Assembly (NCBI GenBank): GCA_050949745.1 | Contig: JBMNGF010000001.1 | Span: forward strand, 1 to 64,000 | Length of the DNA stretch: 64,000 nt | From: Syntrophaceticus sp050949745 | GTDB lineage: Bacteria > Bacillota > DSM-12270 > Thermacetogeniales > Thermacetogeniaceae | Direction: 5' to 3' | Shown: positions 19,101-26,045 of the stretch, one piece after another | How the letters are laid out: each line of letters opens with the position of its first letter | Position numbering within the stretch: position 1 is the first letter of the stretch | Made by a program: the position numbers and the translations under genes | Notes under the pieces: generated by a model | What the model saw: the letters and a program-made list of their open reading frames with translations, nothing else | Database searches by the model: none | Told to the model about the DNA's origin: nothing

Positions 19101-19670
19101 TTGAACTATATCAGGAGCATCCTGACTTAAAAGTCCCGCCTTTTCCATGCTATCGATAGCCTGCTGGGCGATACTTTTAGCAGAAGCCAGGTCCGCGCTA
19201 TGACTCTGGCTGTTATCCACTATTTCCACCGTGATAAAATAATCAGGCAGTATGACTCCAATGCCTGCCCCATTATCGGCAGTATATTCCCTTACTTCAC
19301 AGCCCTTCAGTTGGGTGGTTTGCATATAAGTAATCTGGGATATGCTGTCCACATAATCGACCATGATCTGTATTTCATCCGGCTGGGCCGGACCCAGAAC
19401 ACTGAGCGCACACACGCCGTCACCATATTCACCCTCCCCGGCATGAATGGCAAAGTCATAGCCGGTTACCGATTCCTCCCCGAATTGAAACTCTGGTGAG
19501 CCAAAGTTGGCGTTGGATACCTGGGTAACAACATCAGCGACACTTCCTGCTATAGCTTTCCCACCGAAAAAATTGGCTATCACCAATGCGAATAACAGAC
19601 TCAGGGCTAAAACCAACAGGAAATGGCGATGTAATCTCCTTTTATTTCGCGCAATTGCTAAAATCGACAA
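13146..19670 (-). CDS. giant membrane-anchored pentad-repeat protein
   Basis: About 2,174 residues. I place the start at the TTG at 19670: it follows AGGAGG by 8 bp, sits 20 bp after the upstream stop, and yields an N-terminus with a membrane anchor (about 15-35, after basic RNKRRLHRH). Further upstream in-frame codons overlap the previous gene. Order: outer domain (36-190), Gly-rich hydrophobic segment (about 235-255), acidic region with repeated DMHxxxIxI and AREGEAGGEHFAV units (300-530), 105 pentads G-[F/Y]-[D/N]-x-x, an acidic/Pro region, a helical region, six 15-residue SSSDDIARGGG units, and a helical charged C-terminus of about 480 residues. No enzyme motif is recognised. It resembles surface or polymorphic secreted proteins only in general layout. 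Confidence 0.7.
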   Translation of the reverse strand: MSILAIARNKRRLHRHFLLVLALSLLFALVIANFFGGKAIAGSVADVVTQVSNANFGSPEFQFGEESVTGYDFAIHAGEGEYGDGVCALSVLGPAQPDEIQIMVDYVDSISQITYMQTTQLKGCEVREYTADNGAGIGVILPDYFITVEIVDNSQSHSADLASAKSIAQQAIDSMEKAGLLSQDAPDIVQEEPQKDKDQEEDIIGETGITPGTHRSGHSHSPAGVGSVGNIPGPSNTTEAVTGVVVPGLIATALGALGGLGGGGSIPPAGGTPISPTSGGSQPGAGGTAETGPGASGMARVTNQFGRRGREEILVDATDMHHGSAIQDAPADQGIHIETEREAELFVQPKPLTSESESEIFIDTIDMHEQAIDIREAGGETGIHIDTTDMFEEKVLTPEIDEDDVARFVKDKAGLEMEAEPMKPQAYDAREGEAGGEHFAVGGSSEEQLYTDTGDSEALHDDSSLEAHADLEIEADQMKSKVFNAREGEAGGEHFAVAENGEGAPVMDQSEQLSTAAEPTTAAEADGLYDQNGFDAEGYDREGYNQAGYDRDGYNRDGFNEAGYNSDGLDKAGFDKEGYDQAGFDVEGFDKDGYNREGFNKEGYDKAGYDKDGFDREGRNSSDYDRDGYNSQGYDQYGFDKKGFDKDGFNKDGFNAQGFNRDGFDVNGFDVEGFDKAGFNAQGFDREGFDKAGFNAEGFDKAGFDKEGLDKAGFNAQGFDREGFDKAGFNREGFNREGFNREGYDREGFNQSGFDAEGYDRQGFDQSGFDKEGFNREGFDKAGFDQEGFDKNGFNVEGYDREGFNQAGFDKTGYDREGFNKEGFDKTGFDKEGFDKAGFNAEGYDREGFNKAGFDQEGFDRQGFDKAGLDREGFNKAGFDTEGYDREGFNKEGFDREGYGRNGFDPEGFDREGYDINGYDRQGFDRQGFDAKGFDKQGFDKEGFNKDGWDREGYDRNGFDENGWDREGYDKNGYDAEGYDRDGYNREGQSREGYDADGYDKNGFNKHGYDRDGYDREGFDFEGYNRSGRDPWGYDKQGYDRDGYHWSGYNADGYDRNGRHWSENPYEEGSLWNVDTRNNPFDGDIVDLGGRREAWEPTKPPLGEPYHQTVEKYGAKPWDDDLPKTEPVPSTSGSGIIGQDFEETLKNHDVGEGRPEGQDGSGLPIPEEDIPQDDLSFESEDRFPADEIPDTQPGNTFDYTDPETGVTSTYEYEPGYAGPRHGDQQTLVGTADGRTYEIEYNAVTGKWVNTETGNDFDLDRFESWQQDFAEDKRRAAIDIDKMSQRQDATSKAIDKNLEDWRKLEQMQKVADKYNIGEPGGPGDVDKAIQSLKDDMLAGKELDREKMDKIRRVIDNRIQGKTVADTGQRWEEDWFKKLGWALESNAATAKEVLTGEKADGSTSWLGMGARIMITGATGGLGGSLTYATMDGAMNVAEAMYRIQDEIAKGGSDFRAVSKAVGLYVLGEQMGWLAGEAGSKAMGEMMERFPAFTNKAADVVETAILKVGAKNQTWSHYLGMIGKDSAEESLDQINKRLVDIGSDKAAKEIIDSARMDYGLKSVADSFDDVTKGAGKTIGDSTGDMAGMVSKSAADGWTDVGESGGRAATSSSDDIARGGGRAATSSSDDIARGGGRAATSSSDDIARGGGRAATSSSDDIARGGGRAATSSSDDIARGGGKAATSSSDDIARGGGKAASQADADGVRGPRQAGEDLSDASAKSPTTGRDAPGEPAGRPPGGGDDLPGEPDSISLNRGGRTPSEVLSDPAALNQAERTMQQNVKDFDRLPPARQQELIREQAIYDEYKIQAEERTWNLADKVQRGEQLTVEDIMEMKSDPASMRTLKDLQEMDSLGNQLTPQEAQGIQREFNRAMDEGIHQPSYRTVEEHLHNRYPDVDPEGIRVTTVRTPGTEQTDFNINTDNDVIAEKLVQGPQGPEWVEIPKVEWEDTYYKALADNSGYSVDEAVRRFPDTDWANMDEAARVRQWAKHHEEAAMDQFDLSAGRDFSNQRTWHIQDGDMRGRPMIELTEDEIARGVDYVTIDGKPMRPSTGYELTQQGQGTMLDPEQLSLMEQKKFDDYWNAGDTPAQVMRNQTEAMEQLRKTACVAEGVEQGYRDMGYRVEAMPDNMKQAIAVVKDKSLSPAARVARLQELGYSSPGDFLNKVSSRIGAIRNVKR
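14588..14873 (-). repeat. 45-bp tandem repeat inside the giant gene
   Basis: Six near-identical 45-bp units encode GGGRAATSSSDDIAR (Lys for Arg in the last). Units differ by only one or two bases, unlike the older, degenerate pentad repeats, so this array has expanded or been homogenised recently. Unit number can change by slippage without loss of frame. Confidence 0.9.
16500..18074 (-). repeat. 15-bp repeat array encoding 105 pentads
   Basis: 1,575 bp, exactly 105 x 15 bp, with the reading register never lost. Each unit encodes Gly, an aromatic residue (Phe or Tyr; rarely Leu, Trp or Arg), Asp or Asn, then two mostly charged residues (KE, RE, KA, AE). Codons vary strongly between units, so the peptide pattern is kept while the DNA diverges. 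The order Gly-aromatic-Asp differs from the classical pentapeptide repeat (A-D/N-L/F-x-x). Confidence 0.92.
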
Positions 19671-19690
19671 GCCTTTCACCTCCTGTTCTC

Positions 19691-20182
19691 CTATGGCAGG
19701 ATGCCGATCAGCATCATCCATACCGTCGAAAGCACCATCGCTACTAAGGTCGGGATCATTACATTTCTCGTCCCTTGAGCGCCCCTTTTCATGGCTTCCG
19801 TTCCTGCCGTTGCAGATGCTGTTGTGATGGCAGTCGAAGCAAAAGGCATTACCACATTCCACTCCAGAATGACCAAAGCCAGTATGGCTAAAACAGTAAA
19901 AGGGATCATAAACAACATGCCGGTACCAACGGCTTCCCGGGCAAAACCTCCGTCAGTCTGCCGCAAAGCAGTGTTACCGCTGTTAAATGCCAGGATCAGC
20001 AGATTTACCGCTAATAAACCCACTACAATGGCAATAACAAGGGAATATAGTACAGTAGTGAATTTGTATTCCGGTCTGCTGAAGGGTACCAAGACCCCGA
20101 ATATAATGAAACACAGATAAGCCGGCCAAATTTTTACCCCATCAGACCCAGCTCCTCCGGCATATCCCAGTTTAGTATCCAC
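19691..20182 (-). CDS. four-span membrane protein, unknown
   Basis: 163 residues with about four hydrophobic helices (approximate positions 18-34, 43-66, 87-110, 140-162). A Thr/Ala-rich loop (ASTAITTASATAGTEAMKRG) lies before the last helix. The start is a GTG directly after AGGAGGATAAG. The gene ends 20 bp before the giant gene's likely start, so translation of the two is probably coupled. No family is recognised; the position suggests a membrane partner of the giant protein. Confidence 0.6.
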   Translation of the reverse strand: MDTKLGYAGGAGSDGVKIWPAYLCFIIFGVLVPFSRPEYKFTTVLYSLVIAIVVGLLAVNLLILAFNSGNTALRQTDGGFAREAVGTGMLFMIPFTVLAILALVILEWNVVMPFASTAITTASATAGTEAMKRGAQGTRNVMIPTLVAMVLSTVWMMLIGILP

Positions 20183-20220
20183 CTTATCCTCCTCCTGTTC
20201 GTTGATTGTTATTTGCTCTG

Positions 20221-20790
20221 CTAAGCGCCGAATCTCCCCAGCAAGGCCCAGCCGATCAAGAGGATCGCTCCACAGAGAGTGGTCATGGCAATGCTGAATG
20301 CGACCCTTTCCCCTGACATCTGTTTAATGGTGTACAGGGTGGGTCTTAATGCCCACAAGACGCCGGTCACGCCAAAGGCGACTGCAGTCTTCCAGCCAAA
20401 TGCGAGAGAAAAAATCAGCCCGCTCAAAGCATAAACGAAGGTAGCTGAATAGCCCAGGGCAAAGGTGGATATAGCCCAATCCACAGTGATCTTTCGTTCC
20501 CCCGCCTGGGCCAGGGCCCAGACCATAACCGCCAACAAGGCCACGCCGGCCGTACCGTAGAGCAATCCCAGCATAGTGATGAGAACCACGCCAGACGCTT
20601 CGATTTGTCCGTTCCGCATCAAGTCCAGCCCAGTCTGCAGGAAAAAGAGCATGAATGACAAACCTGATATGGCCAAGGAATAAGGCCAGGGGATTTTTAT
20701 CATCTGATTTTTAACTATTTCGCCTGGATTCGTTATTATACTGAGTGCCGTCTTCCAGCGGAGTTGTGCTGGTGCTGCCATAGTGTTCAT
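20221..20790 (-). CDS. Yip1-like multispan membrane protein
   Basis: About 189 residues with five predicted membrane helices. The layout and the opening motif (WKTALSIITNPGEIVKNQ before helix 1) resemble the bacterial Yip1 family, integral membrane proteins of unknown role. I use the ATG at 20790; a TTG 24 bp upstream is less likely because it overlaps the AGGAGGG ribosome site. It precedes the four-span gene by 38 bp and belongs to the same likely operon. Confidence 0.65.
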   Translation of the reverse strand: MNTMAAPAQLRWKTALSIITNPGEIVKNQMIKIPWPYSLAISGLSFMLFFLQTGLDLMRNGQIEASGVVLITMLGLLYGTAGVALLAVMVWALAQAGERKITVDWAISTFALGYSATFVYALSGLIFSLAFGWKTAVAFGVTGVLWALRPTLYTIKQMSGERVAFSIAMTTLCGAILLIGWALLGRFGA

Positions 20791-20888
20791 AGGCTTATTG
20801 ATCCCTCCTGTCAAAATTTTTGTATAAAGGAACTTTTTCTACCCCGGTTTGGTTTACCGCAGGGCCATTAATCATTGTAGAACACTGT

Positions 20889-21191
20889 CTATCGCTGCAA
20901 AACAAACTTTGCCCCAAATTCCTGGTCCAAATTAACCGCCAGTTTCTTTAAGTCAGTCTCTGCCGCCAAACTGCCAACATATATGTCAGTTGTAGTGACA
21001 ATCTCCAGTTCAGCATTAGTCAGATTCCTGCTCATAATGTTGACCGACTGCAGTTCATCCCCATTTATGACCACCCTATCGTTGCCATCGTGCTCCTGAG
21101 GGATCAAAATTATTTGCCCGGAGCCGACCTTAAGGTAATAAACCTGAGTTTTAAAGAACCCGGCTTTAAGCCTGATTTCAAAGGTCACCAT
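20889..21191 (-). CDS. small PH-like domain protein
   Basis: About 101 residues, all-beta followed by one helix. There are no cysteines and no membrane segment. The strand pattern (AGFFKTQVYYLKVGSGQIILIPQ, VVINGDELQSVNI) resembles bacterial PH-like domains. It is the first gene of the minus-strand locus, with GAGGTG before ATG 21191, and faces the divergent regulator across a 207-bp region. Role unknown; a cytoplasmic scaffold is possible. Confidence 0.55.
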   Translation of the reverse strand: MVTFEIRLKAGFFKTQVYYLKVGSGQIILIPQEHDGNDRVVINGDELQSVNIMSRNLTNAELEIVTTTDIYVGSLAAETDLKKLAVNLDQEFGAKFVLQR

Positions 21192-21249
21192 AATCACCTC
21201 TGTTTAAAGTTTAGCAAATTTTCTTATAAAAGTTATTGCTCCTAGTGAT

Positions 21250-21284
21250 TTGGCATTGCCAATTTCGTGGCACAAATCGTGCCA
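21250..21284. promoter_or_regulatory. paired palindromes, candidate operators
   Basis: TTGGCATTGCCAA (21250-21262) and TGGCAC-aaatc-GTGCCA (21268-21284) sit in the 207-bp divergent region between the locus and its regulator. Both share a TTGGCA/TGCCAA-like half site. They are plausible binding sites for the HTH protein encoded at 21399; this is inference from position and symmetry. Confidence 0.45.
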
Positions 21285-21398
21285 AAATTGCAGTAAATAT
21301 GTTGTGCAATATGCTAAAATAAACTTGGTAAATAAATAATTTTACCAGAGATTTTTGCATACCCATATGCCTGAGCAAGCGAAAGGAATGGTCATATA

Positions 21399-22946
21399 AT
21401 GACATTTGCTGAAAAGCTTGATTTGCTGATGAACATCACCAATACTTCCAACAGCCTCCTAGCCCACAGCATTTCCTTGGATGCATCCTTTATCAGCCGT
21501 TTACGCCGAGGAGTCCGCGCCCCTGCCAAAAATGCTAACTACATACAAGCAATGAGCGGTTACTTTGCCCGGTGCTGCCAGGCCGAATACCAAAAGACGG
21601 CCCTTTGGAACGCCATTCGCACCAGTTCCCCCATTCAGCCCCAGTCAACGGACAGCATGGCCAGCCTTATAGAGCAATGGCTATGGGAACCAGCCCAGGA
21701 TGATTCCGACCCTATAGATGAATTGTTGGAAAGCATGATTGACTTTAGGTTTAAAAGAATGGAAACCGCGGCCACGGTTGATCTGCCAATAAATGACAAC
21801 CAAGCCATTGCGGAAACAGAAGTATTTTATGGAGTGAAAGGCAAGCGTGCTGCCGTACTGACCTTCTTGTCCCTGGTAATATCCAATAAGCATCCACAAA
21901 CATTGTTGCTCTTCAGTGATGAGGATTTGAGCTGGCTTACTGAAGATCCTGAGTTCACTGCTAAATGGTCTGCACTCATGTTACAAGTATTAAAAAACGG
22001 CAACCGACTTAAAATGATCCATACTATAAATCGTAATCTTGATGAAATGCTGTCCGGTATTAAAGGATGGATACCACTCTATATGACTGGAGCCATAGAG
22101 CCCTATTACTATCCCAAAACCCGGGACGGTTTGTTCCGGCGCACATTGTTTATTGCTCCCGACACCGCAGCAGTAAGTTCTTCATCGGTGCACAGCGGAA
22201 CCCAAAATACAGCTAATTTTTTTACTACCAATAGAGATGCTATCCGTGCGCTGGCTAGTGAATATAATAATCTTATCGCCCTATGCCGCCCCCTGATGCG
22301 GATTTTCAACCATAATCACCAGGGAAACTATCTGGAAACCCTAGCCGAATTCGAAGAAGAGGCCGGCGACACCATCGCCAAGACCGATATGCTGACTAAC
22401 ATAACCATTCCCGAGGAGGCAGCTGCCAGCATACTAGTGCGCCTGAGCGATGTCATCGCTAACCGGTTGCGCACTTATCAGCAGCGCAGAATAAAGACTT
22501 TTTATGATAAACTGGGAACTCACCGTTTTACTGAAATCCTCTCTCTCCCTGACCTGGAGACAATCCTGGCGGGTAAAGCTGTGGTAAACCTGTCCGCTAT
22601 TCCCAATGAAACCCAGGTATTCTATACTCCCCGAGAATACTATTTACACCTGCAGAATATCTTGCGCCTGCTCAAGACCTATGACAACTACCACATACAT
22701 TTGACCGGTACCAAGCAGCTGGAGGGAAACATGATCTATGTCAAGGAGGATGTGGGGGTGTTGGTAGGCAGAACTGCAGTGCCCGCGGTCATATTTGCCA
22801 TCAATGAGAGTAATATGACAGCCGCCTTCTGGGATTATATGAATGTTCTGTTACCTAAGGAGTACACCAGTACCAAGAATCGCAGCCATACTATTAAGAA
22901 GATCGAGGCGCTGGCTGCCCGGTTGGAAGCTTCATTAGTTCCATAG
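21399..22946 (+). CDS. HTH-domain regulator with large sensor region
   Basis: 515 residues. The first 70 look like a lambda-repressor-type helix-turn-helix (SLDASFISRLRRGVRAP reads as recognition helix and wing). About 440 residues of unrecognised, soluble, mostly helical sequence follow; there is no membrane helix. Transcribed away from the giant-protein locus, it is the obvious candidate for its regulator. The large C-terminal part may bind a ligand or partner. Start: ATG after GAAAGG. It ends 3 bp before a palindrome array that precedes IS copy 2. Confidence 0.65.
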   Translation: MTFAEKLDLLMNITNTSNSLLAHSISLDASFISRLRRGVRAPAKNANYIQAMSGYFARCCQAEYQKTALWNAIRTSSPIQPQSTDSMASLIEQWLWEPAQDDSDPIDELLESMIDFRFKRMETAATVDLPINDNQAIAETEVFYGVKGKRAAVLTFLSLVISNKHPQTLLLFSDEDLSWLTEDPEFTAKWSALMLQVLKNGNRLKMIHTINRNLDEMLSGIKGWIPLYMTGAIEPYYYPKTRDGLFRRTLFIAPDTAAVSSSSVHSGTQNTANFFTTNRDAIRALASEYNNLIALCRPLMRIFNHNHQGNYLETLAEFEEEAGDTIAKTDMLTNITIPEEAAASILVRLSDVIANRLRTYQQRRIKTFYDKLGTHRFTEILSLPDLETILAGKAVVNLSAIPNETQVFYTPREYYLHLQNILRLLKTYDNYHIHLTGTKQLEGNMIYVKEDVGVLVGRTAVPAVIFAINESNMTAAFWDYMNVLLPKEYTSTKNRSHTIKKIEALAARLEASLVP

Positions 22947-22948
22947 AG

Positions 22949-23077
22949 GTGGCAGGGGGACGTTTCGTTTGCCACATGAGTCATGTGACACACATGTGAC
23001 ACGGGGACGGGGTTACTGTCACGTTGGCGTGTGACAGGGGGACGCGTGTGACAGGGGGACGTGTGACAGGGGGACGT
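22949..23077. repeat. palindromic repeat array left of IS copy 2
   Basis: Units with GTGGCA/TGCCAC arms (22949-22975) and GTGACA/TGTCAC arms (22996-23022), then three GTGACAGGGGGACG half units up to the IS. Bases 22960-23044 recur at 24724-24808 with one visible mismatch. Confidence 0.8.
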
Positions 23078-24723
23078 CAGACTGTGTGAAAACTCCCCAC
23101 AGAAAAAGGAATTAAAGGGATAAAGATCGAAATATAGGGTGATAGAGAGGTGGAGAAAATGCCGTACATAAAAGGAGAAAACCGCAACCAAATCACCCTG
23201 TTTCCAGAGGCAGTAGATGACTATATCACCCCGGACAATCCGGTTCGGGTAATAGAGGCTTTTGTAGATTCCCTTGACATGAAAGAACTGGGCTTCAAAA
23301 GAACAACTCCCAATGATGTGGGGAGACCAGCATATGATCCCCGGGACCTCTTAAAACTTTATCTTTACGGGTACTTGAACCGCATCCGCTCATCGAGAAA
23401 ATTAGAAGCTGAAGCAGGAAGAAACGTTGAGCTGATGTGGCTCCTTAAAAAACTGAAACCGGACTTCAAAACAATTGCCGATTTCCGCAAAGACAACAAA
23501 AAAGCCATCAAAAACGTTTTCAAACAATTCAACCTGCTGTGCAAAGAATGGGATCTGTTCGGATGTGAAGTAATAGCAGTAGACGGCTCCAAGTTCAGAG
23601 CATGCAACTCCAAACGCAACAACTACAATGATAAAAAAATAAAACGCCACCTGAAATACCTGAACGAGAAAATATCAAACTATCTAAAAGAGCTGGACAG
23701 CAACGATCAGGAAGAAGCGGACATCCATATCCCCAATGCAGAAGAAATCAAAAAGCGTATTGAAGAACTAAAAAAACGCAAAGCCAAATACCAGGCCATG
23801 CAAAAAGAAATGAAAGAAAAAAAGATCGATGAAATCTCCACCACAGACCCCGATGCCCGCTTGATGAAGGTTAATAACAACGGGGCAGATGTCTGCTACA
23901 ATGTACAAACAGCAATAGACCAAAAAAACAAACTGCTCGTAGACTACGACGTAATTAACAACGCAGCAGACCAAGGGAATCTTTACGAGATGGCTAAAAA
24001 AGCCAAAGAAACATTGGGTGTTGAAGAAATAAAAGCCTTGGCCGATAAAGGCTATTACTCCACCTTAGACCTCAAAAAATGCGAAAAAAACAAAATTGAA
24101 ACCTATGTAGCCAAGCCAAAAAATACTGGTGGTGTGGCGAATCCTGATTTTCATCAAGATCGTTTCCAATATGACCAAGAACAAAACATTTACATATGCC
24201 CTGCCGGGCAGACACTTTACCCCGGCCGTATTAGAAAAGTAAAAGGTGTTGAATATCAAGACTACAAGAACTTCAGAGCCTGCAAGCAATGTAAGTTTAA
24301 AGACCAGTGTACCAGTTCCAAAAAGGGCAGAACCATTTCACGAAATCTTTGTCAGGAACTTCTTGATGAAATAGACAAACGAACACAGGAAAACAAAGAA
24401 CTATACGCCCAGAGGCAGAGGCTAGCAGAACACCCCTTTGGCACCATCAAAAGGATATGGGGTTACAGCCATTTTCTGACCAAGGGGTTAGAGTCGGTAA
24501 AAACAGAATCGGCCTTGAGTTTTCTGGCCTACAACCTGCGAAGGGTGATAAATATTCTGGGAGTTGAAAAAATGATAAAATTATTGACCCCCGCATAAGC
24601 GTGAGTCTTCTTTTCGTCTCTTAAAAACAGGTAGTAATCTCTTAAATTTTAGCTATCAACACCTGATTTAGCGTTGGTGGATACTAATATTTAGAAAAAC
24701 CTGCATGTTTGTCACACAGTCTG
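23078..24723 (+). mobile_element. IS1182-family insertion sequence, copy 2
   Basis: 1646 bp, same ends (CAGACTGTGTGA) as copy 1. Flanked by the direct repeat ACGT (23074-23077 and 24724-24727). Inverted relative to copy 1, 21.4 kb away. Confidence 0.93.
23159..24598 (+). CDS. IS1182-type DDE transposase (copy 2)
   Basis: 479 residues, same domain layout as copy 1, with Lys in place of Asn in LDLKKC (codon 24074-24076). The ATG at 23159 follows AGGTGG. The frame is open throughout. The near-identity of the copies points to a recent insertion or to gene conversion between them. Confidence 0.93.
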   Translation: MPYIKGENRNQITLFPEAVDDYITPDNPVRVIEAFVDSLDMKELGFKRTTPNDVGRPAYDPRDLLKLYLYGYLNRIRSSRKLEAEAGRNVELMWLLKKLKPDFKTIADFRKDNKKAIKNVFKQFNLLCKEWDLFGCEVIAVDGSKFRACNSKRNNYNDKKIKRHLKYLNEKISNYLKELDSNDQEEADIHIPNAEEIKKRIEELKKRKAKYQAMQKEMKEKKIDEISTTDPDARLMKVNNNGADVCYNVQTAIDQKNKLLVDYDVINNAADQGNLYEMAKKAKETLGVEEIKALADKGYYSTLDLKKCEKNKIETYVAKPKNTGGVANPDFHQDRFQYDQEQNIYICPAGQTLYPGRIRKVKGVEYQDYKNFRACKQCKFKDQCTSSKKGRTISRNLCQELLDEIDKRTQENKELYAQRQRLAEHPFGTIKRIWGYSHFLTKGLESVKTESALSFLAYNLRRVINILGVEKMIKLLTPA

Positions 24724-24981
24724 ACGTTTCGTTTGCCACATGAGTCATGTGACACGCATGTGACACGGGGACGGGGTTACTGTCACGTTGGCGTGTGACA
24801 GGGGGACGTGTGACAGGGGGACGGTGACAGGGGGACGGGGGTCTTGTCACGCCGGGTGCCACGGAGACGTTTCGTTTGCCACGGGGTGCCCCGGGGTGCC
24901 ACGAGGACGGGGGTCTTGTCACGCGAGTCAAAGTCCCCGTCCCCTTGACTCACGTCCCCTTGACTCATCCCCTTGACTCAG
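24724..24981. repeat. palindromic repeat array right of IS copy 2
   Basis: A dense array in which units with GTGACA, GTGCCA/TTGCCA and GAGTCA arms alternate. Examples: GTGACA...TGTCAC at 24760-24786 and GAGTCA...TGACTC near 24925-24951. The first 85 bp duplicate 22960-23044. No gene. Confidence 0.8.
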
Positions 24982-25021
24982 ATAAAACGTTGAGCATCCT
25001 CAAAAGTCACATTTTGTTTTA

Positions 25022-25534
25022 TCATTTAAGGCCGGAAATCATCAGTTCAAAATGCTGCTTTGTCTGTGCCTTCAAATCAAAATCAGGATAGCGTACACAC
25101 CATTCATATGTGATTCCTCTGAATGCTATCATAAAATGTCTGGCTAGAATAGTCGCGGGCAGATTTGTCTTCAATTCATTTCGACCTATCTCTGTTTCCA
25201 ATATATTTTCAAACATTTTATAAAGCAGCCTGTTATATCCCATTATAGCATCCGGATTAATATCTTTAGCGATCTGTGCTTTGTAAACTGCTTTCATATT
25301 GTCACATCCGATCTTATTCGTCAGTACATCAGTCATTTTTTCAATAAACGAAAGAGGTATTTCTTCTGTGGACAGATTGGGAGGGATAGATTCCAGATAA
25401 GCTCTATAATCCATATCAATCTTGCCTACATAGTCGTTGATTAACTCAGCAATCAAAGCATCCTTTGATTCAAAATGCACATAGAAGGTACCCTTCTCCG
25501 GAGTTTCGGATTTGCAATTAGGGACCTTTACCAT
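25022..25534 (-). pseudogene. TetR-family regulator, 5'-truncated
   Basis: 170 codons remain. KGTFYVHFESKDALI is the end of a TetR helix-turn-helix and start of the next helix, followed by a ligand-binding domain of normal length. The first ~35 residues of the usual DNA-binding domain are missing and replaced by an unrelated MVKVPNCKSETPE. Without them it cannot bind DNA as a TetR protein. It abuts a fragment of a surface-protein gene. Confidence 0.7.
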
Positions 25535-25539
25535 AGTTA

Positions 25540-25965
25540 ATGCTTCGCAGACCCGTAGCCATTACATCTGATGGCCAGGTCTATTTCACAGGTTCGAGCC
25601 GAGATGTTGTCGCTGCATATGAAATAAGCATAACAGATGGAAATTATACCGGTAGATTGAACCTTCTGTTCAATCTTGGCAGCAAATACGATGGAAAAAC
25701 GTATACTATATATCATGAGAAGAAAAGCGGCGAGATTGAAAAATATACAGCAGTCTGCACAGAAGGTAAGGTTGCCATAGCCATTGATGAGCTCTCACCC
25801 TTCCTCATCACTATTGCAGTACAGGCAGATAGCGATAATGTTATTCCTCAGACCGGCGACAACAGTAATCTGTTTTCTTGGGTGATATTAGCAGCCTTAT
25901 CCGCAATAACACTCATGTTAGTGTTAGTTCATGGCAGGAACAAAAGAAATAAATTCTCAAATTAA
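25540..25965 (+). pseudogene. C-terminal fragment of a sortase-anchored surface protein
   Basis: 141 codons with no ribosome site. The end shows a wall-sorting signal: IPQTG (LPxTG-like), a hydrophobic helix (LFSWVILAALSAITLMLVLV) and a basic tail (HGRNKRNK). The part before it is a beta-rich domain end (ITDGNYTGRLNLLFNLG). The bulk of the protein, including its signal peptide, is absent. With the adjacent broken tetR it marks a deletion or rearrangement joint near 25535. Confidence 0.65.
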
Positions 25966-25974
25966 CGCTCCGTA

Positions 25975-26044
25975 AGTCAAGGGGATGAGTCAAAGCCTCC
26001 GTCCCCTTGACTCAAAGCCTCCGTCCCCTTGACTCATTGACTCA
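25975..26044. repeat. GAGTCA-type palindromic repeats
   Basis: Two reversed units (AAGCCTCCGTCCCCTTGACTC) follow a partial AGTCAAGGGGATGAGTCA. They end directly at the stop of the Crp/Fnr gene. Confidence 0.7.
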
Positions 26045-26045
26045 C

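Noticed and set aside
18..24723. Composite transposon
   Set aside because: Each IS has its own matching 4-bp duplication, and the outermost flanks (ACGG and ACGT) differ.
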